Positions 55,101 to 64,000 of a DNA stretch of 64,000 nucleotides are shown here, in pieces. The stretch is from Ischnura elegans (lineage: Eukaryota > Arthropoda > Insecta > Odonata > Coenagrionidae), in the NCBI RefSeq assembly GCF_921293095.1, contig NC_060246.1, forward strand, positions 12,046,001-12,110,000, read 5' to 3'. The notes under the pieces are model-generated. The model did no database searches and had not been told where the DNA came from. It worked only from the letters and a program-made list of their open reading frames with translations. The position numbers were made by a program, and so were the translations under genes. The number at the start of each line of letters is the position of its first letter. The stretch's first letter is position 1.

Positions 55101-58100
55101 ACAAAGGTTGTTTCCATAAAAGTGTGCACAGTTGTGGACAAAATAAAATGAACCACCTTCGTGCAGAGAAATGCAGAACTTATACCAAAAACCATGCCTA
55201 AAGAGGAAGTGACAACTCTGTGCCCACTGCTCTTGCAGTGCATTCTGCTAAGGCAATAAATGTCCCTTCTTTGCTCCAAGCATGAGGGCAAAATAATGTC
55301 TTTTAGTCGTGAAGAAGGATCTGAACCTATTGCCACAGCTGGCATTCCATAGACATTAAACAGGATCGGGACAAATCTCAACTCCGTGCATCTACTGGAT
55401 ACACTGTGAGTGTGAGTGGATAAGTGTACATGGGGGAGATCAGTAACATCGAGGTTAAAGGAACATCAAAGGCACCTCAGATTTTTCCAACCTGAAAAAA
55501 TCTGCAGGAGCAAACCACGGCAACTTCATCCATTGGGAAAGGGTAAAAATCCTGTGCCATGAGGCAAAATTCTGAGGGAGATTAAAAAAGGAATCCATCA
55601 AGATTCGGCTCGAAGATAAACTTCAATCCTGACACAGCATATGCACTAAGTAGCACCCGGAAACCAAAACTCCCAAAGAGAATCCCATTGGCCCAAAATG
55701 GAAACACACCAGCCTATCAGAAGAGACTTTGGGAAGAAGACCAAGACTAGAAGGATGACTGCAAGGACCAGACATCAGCCCTGAAGATGAGAGCTTACTT
55801 CTTGAAAGACTTGAGAGAAAATCACAACTCTTTCCCGTCCATGGAGTGCTGCATAATGGTCATCACATCACTAAAATTTCCCAATCATCTTTGCAAATGA
55901 TGATAGAGAAATGATGCTTACTACTATAAATAAAATAAATTTTCCTGAAAATTAGTCCTAAAAAGTTTTATGTTATCTCTGAAAATAAAGCTTTTGGTGT
56001 AAAAAATATGACCATGAAAGTAGAAACATCTACAATTACTTGGATTCCGTAGTAAAAATAAGTTACCATTCTCTTAGAGGTTAGCATAAAATTAACAAAA
56101 CATATCTGAAGCTCAATCAGCACAAGTTTCAGATCCCTTCCATCACTGCACATTAAATTATTGCACATTTTCATGGCAACTGGAAAGTGCACCCAACAAT
56201 GTCTTCATTGTCATAGCTCAGTAACTAAGAAGTTGCGACCCCATGCTTATAAGGAAAAAAAAGTTTCAAATTGTCCCCTCTTAAACCCCCGAGAACACCC
56301 TGTATAAAAATGAGTGGTGCAGCTTTAACCACTCAGGAATATAATGGTTTCCCCTGGCCTTCCACATCACAGTGCTACAACCAACAAAGTAAATGTTACC
56401 ACTCCCAAAGTGAAATGCATTTTACTGAACCAACCAATATGATCTCCACCTTGACAAATATAAAGAAGAGTTCCAATCCCTGGGTGACGACAGACATAAA
56501 GGGGACTGCCTTAACTTGCCAAGTCACAACATCTCTACAGGTTTCGGGATCATTTAATCAGAGACTACCTTACCCATGGATGGATCAATACCTACTCAGT
56601 TCACCGGGTTGCTTTTTTTCCACAACTGCTCATTTGATCAGTAGACTCGCTTATCTTGCAGCAAGCCTCTATGTCTAGAGGTCGACCACCATCTCTCATT
56701 CTGTGGGCTATCAAGGTGGCTTTAAGCTCAGCAGTGAGCAATAAGACACGACAACCTTAAATCCTAGGGAAATTTGATCTGTGGGCTCACCATTCGACTG
56801 CACACTTTGCTCATGAGCACTCTCTCTGGGAGATCCATTGTGTTGGCAATGGTGATAACGACGAGGCGGGAATGAGCCCGGCTGGGCCAATCCATCAAAT
56901 TGTAAACGACATCTTGACGCCTGGTGCAAAGTAGATCTAACTGAAATGGAACGGGAAAGAAAATATTAGCTTTAATTAATTAGAGTGGTATTTTAAATTA
57001 ACGAAAGAGACATATACTGAAACCTGTCTAAAGAACCAATTACTGGGACAAAAATATAGTGATCTCATCACATGGAGTTCAAGTTTTTTAAGATGGGGAT
57101 GTATTAGCGCTATAAATCATAAATACTCTATGTTTGAGCCACAGATTAATTGGATGGATTGGCATTCCAGATAATTAGGACCGGCTTTTGGTCAACAGTG
57201 CTGGTCAGGTGAGGTAATGTATCTAAATAATTTGTGAGGCATCCATTATCGCAACATTCATAGGTAGTTGATGAAATGCCATGGAGATGAAAATATAAAC
57301 TGACTAGCTGGTAAACAAAATAAGACAAACAGCCAGCATTCCAATGACATGCTTATAAAAATATGCCAAGAAAACATGGCATTGAAACAAATATAAAACT
57401 CCATTTCACCCATTGTATAACATAAAAGTCCAAGTATTTTAGGGAAAGCTTCATTTAACAATGACTAAAGGTAACCTTGCAGAAGACTTGAATCAAAGAA
57501 AACAAAATTGAAATCCCTCGATAAGGATCCTGATGTAGAGGATACGTATTTGGAGTAAATCAAAGACGAACATGCGCCAACTGACCAGTGGTGAAAAAGA
57601 ATTTGGTGGAGATACCAGTAATGCATAATTGTGATTAATTTTGAGCTCATTGATGTTTGTCGGATAACATATTTAACTTCATTGGAACTAAAACTAAAAA
57701 TAATGACACAGAAAATAATCAGCAGTTTTTGCTGGTTCACAGAATTTAAATCTAGCAAATAAAAACCTCCAAACTCCAGAACATTTGGAAAGGTGACATT
57801 TATACGACCGAAAAAAAACAATCTTATCTCACTGTACATTAGAGCAACAGTCATGAGGGAATTACTAATTTTACATCTAAGCATTACAATATCCAGGATC
57901 AATAACAATAGTTAATATGAATTAAGAATCTTACAAATGAGGTGTATATGTAATTTGGATAGCTAGGCAAAATGAAAGTTCAAACAATTTATGAATGCCA
58001 GATTCTAACAAACAATGGGAAAAAATCACCTCATCAACAAGGAGTAAAGTGGATAGTCTTCGGGGTGCGGGTCTTGAAAAGCGCTGCTCTAAGGCATCCC

Positions 58101-59183
58101 TGGCTTCTTCGGGCGACGCGCCCGCCCTTCCTGTTAATGCTTTAAGCAGCTGAGAGTACGCACGGCGTGGCTCCGTAACTCGCATGCCATTGATCTCAGC
58201 AAATTCAAATTCTGGTACATTTCCCTTTTGAGACTCCTCCTTAAGTCTTTCAACAGCCATGCGAACCGTAGCGGTCTTTCCCGTTCCTGGCACTCCACAC
58301 ACATACATACAACTGAAATATAGCAAGAGACAAATATAAGACAAACAAAATAGATAAATGAATGGCCAGAGCAGCATCTCGCTCGCACCATTGCACTCTG
58401 GTCAAGATGAATGCTCCTTAATTTTGCAGACTATAGGATAGACTGGGCCAGAACAATATGGAAAGAGGGGATTATAACAACCCAAGTGTACCCTGCTTCA
58501 AAAGGACACATACTACCAAGGAGACACAAATGTGATGTTACAGAAAAATTTTGAAGATAAAATAGAATGGATTTAAGATGAGTATGAGATAAGAGGAGTC
58601 TTTAAAACCCTGAGCAAGAGTTCTTGTCCAAATTATACACACATAAGTACATACCTATACGAAGATTTACTGTTTTTTCATAGCTTATCAGAATGACTAT
58701 TTATGACGTTTTTGTAATGGCTGTAAGTTCATGATATATTTGGCAATTAAGTTACAAGGGTAGAATTATGTAAACCATTCAAAAGCCTGTCATATATTTT
58801 TTGGAGAAATATACTTGATGTAGACAGCACACCTCCACATGAATTCTAATGAACTATAACCCAACTTAGTAAATGGCAGAATGGTTAAAAATAAGATAAT
58901 AAATAATTTAAAACTTTTTAGTCAAGGAAGAAAAGTTCACTTACCCTCCAACTCCATCCAAAATCTTGTCTTCGATGAAGGAGTACACAGATGAGAACTC
59001 TTCGTCACGGCAGGGGAGACACTTAGGGGTTGCTGACACATGGAGACGAGCTCTAGCCTCACCAAGAGGTGAGAGGGGAGTGGCCAAAGGGCCAGCATGG
59101 CTCCCTCGCTCAGCAATTCCACCCGATCCTCCAGAGAGCCCCATATCAGCTAGCAACTGCAGTCTCTTGCGTGCAGATACATT
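45937..59183 (-). CDS. ORC1: Origin recognition complex subunit 1, C-terminal seven exons
   Basis: ORC1 is the AAA+ ATPase subunit of the nuclear complex that marks replication origins and loads MCM with Cdc6. Exons, in transcript order: 59183-58945, 58312-58030, 56940-56791, 54304-54189, 53577-53353, 51583-51459, 46136-45937. All junctions have AG/GT and compatible phases, giving 445 codons plus stop. Visible: linker [17 protein letters not shown]; Walker A GVPGTGKT; Walker B LLLVDE; sensor 1 [13 protein letters not shown]; sensor 2 [13 protein letters not shown]; and a winged-helix region ([20 protein letters not shown]...[19 protein letters not shown]). The family is about 800-900 residues, so roughly half is present; N-terminal BAH exons should lie right of 64000. 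Fusion with Cdc6-type paralogues is excluded by the ORC1-specific C-terminus. Confidence 0.95.
46137..48790. other. ORC1 intron, distal part
   Basis: Part of the 5.3-kb intron between the last two exons. AT-rich, with no ORF, TIR pair or tandem repeat I would support. Confidence 0.5.
48800..48990 (-). mobile_element. tRNA-derived SINE with A-rich tail
   Basis: Minus strand: GCCGGCCTCGGTGGCGGCGG (tRNA-like head), GGTCGCGGGTTCGAGTCCCG with exact B box GGTTCGAGTCC (48926-48936 region), a unique body, and an A-rich tail (GGGAATAAAAAAAAAATAAA) running to about 48795. Same family as the SINE at 30530-30665. The shared CGGGTTCGA(T/G)TCCCG block suggests a common tRNA ancestor. Confidence 0.8.
49113..49139 (+). 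repeat. Poly(A) tract
   Basis: A run of about 26 A. No retrotransposon body is recognised upstream; it may be the tail of a decayed SINE or LINE. Confidence 0.9.
49740..49971. mobile_element. piggyBac-type MITE (TTAA target)
   Basis: TTAA (49736-49739, 49972-49975) flanks CCCTTGGACAGTGGGAG at the left and, reverse-complemented, CCCTTAGAGTGCGAGAAGG at the right. 232 bases, non-coding, in an ORC1 intron. Ends differ from those of both piggyBac copies, so it is another family. Confidence 0.75.
50209..51019. mobile_element. pogo/Tigger-type MITE, 811 bp, TA target
   Basis: CAGTGAGTCCTCGTTTAACG at the left is mirrored by the right end (CGTAGAACGAGGACTCACTG), flanked by TA (50207-50208, 51020-51021). 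Repeated GTGACGTTAAAC / GACGTTATCGCGAAATGACG motifs lie inside both ends. The interior (50290-50900) has no transposase-like frame. Located in an ORC1 intron. Confidence 0.9.
51459..51583 (-). CDS. ORC1: ORC1 exon: winged-helix domain, first part
   Basis: CATATCAG then G AGC TGC; donor TATAGTG|GTAAGT, phase 1 out. Encodes [34 protein letters not shown] and RTLCTYS, matching the ORC1 C-terminal winged helix. Confidence 0.93.
51922..52120. repeat. Foldback hairpin, 199 bp, with GAAACC motif
   Basis: GCAGGAATAGAAGGATCAAC...TTTGCTATTTCCACATGGTA on the left is mirrored on the right. The centre GTAACATTATCAAGGTGGTTACCTTGATAATGTTAC is a near-perfect palindrome. Each arm carries CGCTGTAACGAAACCATGG on one strand, like the GAAA side of a hammerhead, but no CUGANGA box. 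Lies in an ORC1 intron. Confidence 0.9.
52130..53340. other. ORC1 intron, nothing recognised
   Basis: No repeat or additional exon supported. Open frames of 60-80 codons here lack domain character. Confidence 0.4.
53353..53577 (-). CDS. ORC1: ORC1 exon: AAA+ lid with sensor 2
   Basis: TTCTCAG then G AAG GTG; donor ATCCA|GTAAGT. Encodes [20 protein letters not shown] with the sensor 2 Arg, a Lys/Arg-rich linker ([13 protein letters not shown]) and [17 protein letters not shown]. Confidence 0.95.
53671..53712 (-). ncRNA. Hammerhead-ribozyme-like core, minus strand
   Basis: Minus strand: ATTGTAC, CTGATGA (53702-53696), TGCTGTAAGC (short GC/GC stem II), GAAA (53685-53682), CCGGTT, then GTCCAAT. 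CTGATGA and GAAA boxes are intact, and ATTGTAC pairs with GTCCAAT as stem I with one mismatch. The layout is a type I hammerhead with minimal stem III and GUU cleavage triplet. Confidence 0.55.
53978..54022 (+). ncRNA. Hammerhead-ribozyme-like core, plus strand, mutated
   Basis: ATTGTAC, CTGATAA (box changed at one invariant base), CGCTGTAAGC, GAAA (54004-54007), CCAGTA, GTACCAAT. Stem I pairs well (ATTGTAC with GTACCAAT, one bulge). Probably inactive. Confidence 0.5.
54189..54304 (-). CDS. ORC1: ORC1 exon: end of AAA+ base and lid start
   Basis: TTTTTCAG before GGG TTG ACC; donor GCCAG|GTTCGA, phase 2 out. Encodes [20 protein letters not shown], then [15 protein letters not shown]. Confidence 0.94.
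54466..54853. mobile_element. hAT-type MITE, 388 bp, in an ORC1 intron
   Basis: TAGGGATGGTCGGATACC at the left; the reverse complement of the right end begins TATGGATGG. The 8-bp flanks are AAAAATAC (54458-54465) and TAAAATAC (54854-54861), matching at 7 of 8. Subterminal GGATATCCG / CGGATCCGGAT palindromic motifs occur at both ends. Confidence 0.75.
54870..56785. other. ORC1 intron, nothing recognised
   Basis: Non-coding intron of ORC1. No TIR pair or tandem repeat found by eye. Confidence 0.4.
56791..56940 (-). CDS. ORC1: ORC1 exon: sensor 1
   Basis: Fifty codons between CATTTCAG and ATG|GTGAGC. Encodes [20 protein letters not shown] (the LDLL continuation of Walker B) and [20 protein letters not shown] with the sensor 1 Asn. 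Confidence 0.95.
56945..58025. other. ORC1 intron, nothing recognised
   Basis: AT-rich intron between the Walker B and sensor 1 exons. The 147-codon minus-strand open frame here has no domain character and no matching splice phase. Confidence 0.45.
58030..58312 (-). CDS. ORC1: ORC1 exon: Walker A to Walker B
   Basis: Acceptor TATTTCAG; begins by completing Gly, then [20 protein letters not shown] with Walker A Lys-Thr. Then [20 protein letters not shown] and DALEQRF, ending LLLVDE at donor GAG|GTGATT. Phase out 0. The catalytic Walker B Asp-Glu are the last two codons of the exon. Confidence 0.95.
58945..59183 (-). CDS. ORC1: ORC1 exon: linker and start of AAA+ domain
   Basis: Acceptor CTTCATCAG before AAT GTA TCT; donor GTTGGAGG|GTAAGT. 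Phase 0 in, phase 2 out. Encodes [20 protein letters not shown], then [20 protein letters not shown] and ends [13 protein letters not shown], the ORC1/Cdc6 entry to the AAA+ fold. A 262-bp foldback hairpin lies 60 bases upstream in the preceding intron. Confidence 0.93.
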
Positions 59184-59242
59184 CTGATGAAGATGACACA
59201 TCATTAAAATGTTGGAAAGAAGGCTTCCGCAGAGTGGTGTTG

Positions 59243-59504
59243 ATGATTGGCTGCTTTCCGGTTCTCTCCCGTGTCTGTTCATCTCAGGTGACAACATGTT
59301 TTGCAAACATTGCAGTTTGCTTCTTCCGGTCCGAAGTGTAGGATATAGTTGGTGATTTCCTTATACATAAAAGGAAAGGTATATAAGGAAATCACCAACT
59401 GCATCCTTCACTTCGGACCTGACGAAGCAAACTGCCAAGTTTGCGAAATATGTCATCGCCTGAGATGAACAGATGCGGGAGAGAACCTGAAAGCAGCCAA
59501 TCAT
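59243..59504. repeat. Foldback hairpin, 262 bp, with hammerhead-like core
   Basis: ATGATTGGCTGCTTTCCGGTT at the left is mirrored by GAACCTGAAAGCAGCCAATCAT at the right. Arms stay complementary through GAGAGAACC / GGTTCTCTC, GATGAACAGA and TTGGTGATTTCCTTATA to a short loop at about 59365-59378. It is in the ORC1 intron just upstream of the exon at 59183. Confidence 0.93.
59414..59456 (+). ncRNA. Hammerhead-ribozyme-like core
   Basis: GGAC, CTGACGA (59419-59425), A, GCAAAC-TGCCAA-GTTTGC (perfect 6-bp stem II), GAAA (59445-59448), TATGTC. The CUGANGA, stem II and GAAA elements are complete and a GUC triplet follows, but stem I pairing after the triplet is poor. The mirrored arm (59290-59330) has the same stem II with damaged boxes. 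Confidence 0.5.
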
Positions 59505-59509
59505 GATTA

Positions 59510-60265
59510 AAATGCCTCAGTTAGTACACTAATCCCAATGAAAGCTTTCAGGTTTTACCAGTGGATGATTCTGGTAAAGTATTCTCAGCTAATCTCCCAG
59601 GTCAGTCGTTCCACCTTCAACATTTCAACATTTTTCCCCTGAAGTCAACTTTGAGGAACTGAGCATGAATGACTTCAGTGTTCACAAGATTCCATGAGAA
59701 TGCGGAGAATCTTATATTGAAGAAACAGAAAGGCCTATTGAGATCCAACTCAAAGGATATGAAAAGTACACAGATTTTGATGACCAGACAAATCAGCCGT
59801 CACAGAGCATGGCCTCCTTCGCAGCAGCAAGATTCAATTAGACTTTTAGATTTCCACTTTTCACAATTTCTCCTGTGGCTAATCTTGAATTATATTTTCA
59901 GTTCTAATTCCAGAAGAATGCATGTTTCTTTCACAGAGGAAGATCACCCTGAGTGCAATTTAAAAATGCTGACATTATTCTTTCATGTCACTCATCAGGC
60001 AACTAAGGTATTCACAAACTTCAGCGTTCATCAACGGCTCGGTATTCAACCACGAAATTGATCCATTTATGAGGAATTCAGCTTAAATGTAAATTGTACT
60101 CACCTATACAATAACAGTTAATGGAGTTGATAATCCAGTAAAAGTGGGGTTAAAAACAGATCCTCTCGTTAGTTTTTCATAGAAAATTGTAATGATTTAA
60201 AAAACGGTTCAATCAATTTCATATATTGAACCAGGTAGAAGATAAGCTAAAAGCAGAAACATCTT
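59510..60265. other. Nothing recognised
   Basis: Presumably ORC1 intron. The 130-codon plus-strand open frame (59669-60061) has no domain character. Confidence 0.35.
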
Positions 60266-60269
60266 GATA

Positions 60270-62079
60270 CCGTATAAGCGCGTGTAAGAGGCGCACCTTT
60301 TTTCCCAGATATTGCAGCCGAAAATGGGGGTGCGCCTCTTACACAAACTTCTTATCTTCCCCCCCTCCCCTTCACCGGTTGCAAGTTCAAGGGGAACTGA
60401 GTGGCCTTGGTTTTCAGCGTGAGTCAGTCATCTGAAACCCTGGGTCAAAATCAAGCGGCAGGCAGGGGAGTTTCTCCCTTACTGACGTATTTTTAAAATG
60501 CTCCTGTTTGAATTTCTTGCAAGCATCGCGCCGTCACGTCGGTACCCCAGAGGTGAACATTGAAAAGATCGCGCGGGGTGACTCGCTCCGGAGCGCGCGC
60601 TAAATTTATTGCCACGAGTGGGCATCCCGCGGCATTTATACTGCATATAGCAATATTGGTGTCACAACCTGCGGTTGAAAAAATTCGAACGAGTGTGCTC
60701 ATTGTTGGACTTAATGGTGGATAGAAGAAATCGGAAATGCTTATAAGTGAAGAGCGCTGAAGGAGAGGTCGAGGGGAAGAGGGCTCCCTCCCCTCCGTAT
60801 TTAAAGCTACGAGCGAAGGAGCAAGGGAAGAACACGTCCGATCTTGCATGTGACGTCGTTGCCTTTAAAGCGAAGGGGCGAAGGCGCAGCAATGTGATAT
60901 ACGCAGTTTGCGTTGTCTGAGTTTCCAGTCCGTCTCGTCTTGTTTGAATGCTACGCTTGTTTCTTCCGAAATTGTGCTGTTTGGACTATGTTGAATATTA
61001 GTAGCCTTATTTTAGCTATAAATCTTTGTGTCCATCAATTAGAGCTCAAAAAACTTAAATGCTGTAAGATATACGTCGCGTTAGGTCCAATTCTTTTTTG
61101 AACCTCGTGCGTGTCATACAATTGCTGAAAGATATCGAGGTATCTTCAAGCTCAGAAGGTGACTCACGTAGCATTTGACCTCCAGAAACTCGGGGAATTG
61201 AACCTGGTAGACCGAAAAAGGTCAGTTGGTGGAATGGGGTAGGGATGAAACACGTTTCCATTGTTCCCCTGTAACTTGATATTTTCCTGTGGAGTCTCGG
61301 AAAGGAAAAAAACGGCAGAGGCATTAGCTGATGGAGAGCCGAGTGTAGTTCCGTTAGGCCCCTTGCACACACACCGATTTTGGACGGCCGGTAAAACATT
61401 GGCCGATATTTTACCGGCGAAGCGATGCTTGCACACACGCCGGATTTTTACCGGTCAAACGATACGTTGCTAAGTTTTTGAGCCGGCATCGGCGATCCAC
61501 AGTGACAATAGCCTGCAGCTAACCGGCATTTTGCCGGTGCCGGCGTGTGGTCGGTACGTGTGCAAGCTCCAATGCTCTCCCATTGTTCACTATTGGAATG
61601 TGGACGGCCGATATTTTACCGGCCGTCCAAAATCGGTGCGTGTGCTAGGGGCCTTAATTCTACGACGTGGTTATTATCCTACGGCGCTGAGATTGCCCCG
61701 ATTGTTGTTCAATCTCTTGGGAAAGCTCATGCCATTTGCCTGTCGTGTTTTGCCTTATAATTTTCCACGGCTGCAATTCTATTGCAATACTCCTGCGAGA
61801 GCTTTTAAACAAAATTGTTCGTGAGTAGGACAAGCAACGTAGAGCGATGGCGTATGCAAAGAGAGGATTGGAACTCTTTCTACTCCCTCTTATGCCGCCG
61901 CAGTTATCAAAATTTCCTCTTTCAAATAGCACTGAAAGAGGACATTTCGATAACTGTCGAAATTCCAGGCATACGTCTGCAACACCGCACGATAGGATAA
62001 AAAAAATGTCGCAAAACTTTTTTTCTTTATAGCTTCGATCCTCAAAATAGGGGTGCGCCTCTTACACAAGCTTATACGG
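60270..62079. mobile_element. TIR element, 1.8 kb, TA target, non-autonomous
   Basis: CCGTATAAGCGCGTGTAAGAGGCGCACC at the left (60270-) and, reverse-complemented, CCGTATAAGCTTGTGTAAGAGGCGCACC at the right (-62079) match at 26 of 28, with TA flanks (60268-60269, 62080-62081). At the left the motif GGGGTGCGCCTCTTACACAA recurs at 60329-60348, forming an internal hairpin. The interior is more GC-rich than the surroundings, carries a nested Harbinger-type MITE and no recognised transposase. Superfamily undetermined; TA suggests Tc1/mariner or pogo. Confidence 0.88.
61357..61653. mobile_element. PIF/Harbinger-type MITE nested in the 1.8-kb element
   Basis: GGCCCCTTGCACACACACCG and, reverse-complemented from the right, GGCCCCTAGCACACGCACCG begin about 40-bp TIRs (through ATTTTGGACGGCCGGTAAAA). 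TTA flanks both ends (61354-61356, 61654-61656). Multiple internal TTTTACCGGC / GCCGGTAAAA copies give further foldback. Confidence 0.92.
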
Positions 62080-62089
62080 TATTTTCCTC

Positions 62090-62725
62090 AATGATCCATG
62101 AGGGAAGATAAAAAGTAGTTACAAACCACTTTAATGAATCAAGTTAAATATGTACATTGCATAAAGCAGCTATCTCACACCACTGGGTTAAGATGTTGAG
62201 ACATCGTTCTATGTAAAGATCATTCACCTCCTATCCCATTGATCTTAGCCACTCATCTGAGCTGCATATTTTTAGTACAAATGGAGCATATTTGGCAGCC
62301 AAGTAAGCATAAACAATACCGTATAATACAAAGTTATAAGAACCTCAATTTTCTTTAAAAACACATGAATTTGTTTCACAGCAAATGAATGTACCTTCAT
62401 AAGCAAATTCATTGCATCTTGCTGTGACAATAACACAAACCTTCCGCCAGGCAAAAGTGAGGCAGTTCTTTAGATTCATGATATATGTGGGCATGTCGTG
62501 AGCCTGAGTGGTGCCCCACATTCTTATTGTGCCCCAACTTCCCCTTTACCCAATACCTTACTAGAGGTGGTGGCTGCCGAATGCAACCACCACCTCTTGT
62601 AAGTCAATTTTCCCTGATGCTATGCACAGTTCCTTGATTACCCTCATTCCCCTGAATTGCAACAATACTGTAAATGTATATGTTTTATTAATAATAGCAC
62701 ACCGCAGTGTTTGCTAAATTCAAAA
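62090..62725. other. Nothing recognised
   Basis: A short inverted pair AGAGGTGGTGG / CCACCACCTCT (62564-62596) is the only structure noted. Confidence 0.35.
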
Positions 62726-62727
62726 CT

Positions 62728-63020
62728 AGTGATGGGTCGGTTCGATTCCTCGATTCTCGGCCAAGAACCGGAATCGAAAACGAGTACTTGCCAAGGCGAA
62801 AAATCGATTCCGATTCCAGTAGTACTTCAAACAACAAAATAAACGACCGCGTTTCCAACAGTCATTTGAATTTTCACGCCACGTAATCGTAATAACAAAA
62901 CACATATCTTCTTGGGATGTGCGAGTACTCAAAAATTCAAGTCAATCGAGTAGTTGGTACTCGACTCGAGCGTTTCGAGTCGCATTACGAATGTCGAGTC
63001 GAGTAGTTAAGATTACAGTG
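62728..63020 (+). mobile_element. hAT-type termini, incomplete element(s)
   Basis: TAGTGATGGGTCGGTTCGATTCC (62728-) shares its first 13 bases with the left end of the giant element at 16934. It is followed by GATTC/GAATCG-rich subterminal motifs. A second hAT-like start, GGGATGTGCGAGTACTC (62914 on), precedes CGAGTAGTTGGTACTCGACTCG-type palindromes. No matching right terminus occurs before the window ends, so extent is unknown. Confidence 0.5.
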
Positions 63021-64000
63021 CTTTCGAGGCTAGTAGGTCCAGCAATCTGGCGACAGGAAGCGCTATCATGAAACTCATGTAATAATGCAGTTTTTAAAGC
63101 CGATAAGTCATTCTAATGCCTTGGCCTGGTAGTTTCAGCTTGCGGAATACACTATAGTTGTCGACGTGGGCGCCGAATACCTTTACGCCAGCCGCAGCGG
63201 CCGATCGTCTTCCTACCCGGCGCACACTAGTCTGAAATCGGAAAAAGCTGGAATAAAGTCCAAAATGACCTTTTTGGGGATAGAGACTCAGCGTAAATAC
63301 TCATAAATCATTACCAAATATTGCTTTATATGCCATTTCACATAAATACGAACCTTTAGTGAGATACAGAGGCCCAAGCATGACCAATTTTTCAATGCCA
63401 AGCGAGATATCGTTTTTCCTCAAAAAATCTTTGAATTTATCCAAGTGGTTTTGCGTTGGTGTGAGTTTTATGGAATATAAAACGCAATATTCCTTTGATC
63501 TGGCGCTTTGCCTATACTTTCAATGACTTTCGAAGATTTTGGCTCTCATCTGTCGGGTTTTACAACGCAAAATGGCAGACCCGTTTTTCACGTGAAATTT
63601 GACATAAAGTAGACATTATCTTTCGTTTACGAAAAATATAACTTGGAAAATTTGAACCACAATATAAAGTAGAGGTTTCTAAAGAGTACTAATAAGAAAT
63701 CTTGAAAAAAAAGTTTGCGACGAAGGAAATAAGAGCGATTTTTCAATCGCGCGTCAAGGCTGAGCTACACGCTGCGGAACTTTAAGGCTCGGTAACAGGC
63801 CGATTTTTCAAGTTTTTAAAAACATTAGTCTTGAAAATCGTCATTTAAAGCATAGATAATCGTCTTCATTGACTTAAAACACTAAACTGAGGATGTTAAA
63901 AAGGATTATGTATAGATCGACTTGACCATTTAGCACATTACTCGAGTGAAAATACTAAGGATTGGATATTTTTTGGAACCATCCCACGCATAAGAAATAT
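63021..64000. other. Nothing recognised
   Basis: No supported exon. I looked for ORC1 BAH-domain coding sequence on the minus strand and did not find it. Confidence 0.4.

Noticed and set aside
55788-55825. Another hammerhead core (CTGAAGA...GAAAG)
   Set aside because: No stem II complementarity between the boxes.
57465-57908. 147-codon minus-strand open frame within ORC1
   Set aside because: No domain character; flanking exons already join in phase without it, so it is intron.
59669-60061. 130-codon plus-strand open frame
   Set aside because: No recognisable domain, antisense to ORC1, no splice or poly(A) context.

Overview
This window is a TE-dense, AT-rich stretch of a eukaryotic nuclear genome, most likely an invertebrate and probably an arthropod. 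That placement is an inference from the transposon mix (piggyBac, hAT, PIF/Harbinger-type and pogo-type MITEs, Jockey/R1-like LINEs, a Penelope-type GIY-YIG fragment, Gypsy elements with very short LTRs) and from large introns. It is not prokaryotic: the one clearly recognisable gene is spliced.

The host gene is ORC1, the AAA+ subunit of the origin recognition complex, on the minus strand. Seven exons between 59183 and 45937 join in frame (1338 nt, 445 codons plus stop) and encode the AAA+ core (Walker A, Walker B, sensor 1, sensor 2) and the C-terminal winged-helix region. The N-terminal exons (BAH domain) are not seen and should lie beyond the right edge. The introns carry a tRNA-derived SINE, piggyBac-, pogo- and hAT-type MITEs, and three long foldback hairpins, two of which contain hammerhead-ribozyme-like cores. 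A degenerate 3.3-kb piggyBac copy ends 18 bp beyond the ORC1 stop codon. Two or three other possible host exons are low confidence.

The left third is a nest. An old Gypsy relic (7.29-16.0 kb) is interrupted by a 1.9-kb TA-flanked terminal-inverted-repeat (TIR) element built around GGGTA-rich minisatellites (8297-10193), and by a younger Gypsy copy (11456-15748) with identical 115-bp LTRs and a 5-bp target duplication. LINE fragments, a piggyBac relic and a pogo-like element lie to its left.

The most striking structure is 16934-29376. This 12.4-kb segment is bounded by perfect 10-bp inverted termini (TAGTGATGGG) and a perfect 8-bp target-site duplication (CTTGTTAA), the hAT signature. Its two ends are long, imperfect inverted arms, each containing a 114-bp-period satellite; the arrays are related and oppositely oriented. 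The interior carries LINE pieces, two hAT MITEs, hairpins and a second minisatellite, with no transposase that I can recognise. It looks like a giant non-autonomous foldback-like hAT element.

The right half also holds a (GGGTT)n microsatellite abutting one of three copies of a dispersed repeat, a Penelope-type 3' fragment inside inverted repeats with a hammerhead-like motif, and a 1.8-kb TIR element (60270-62079) with a nested Harbinger-type MITE.
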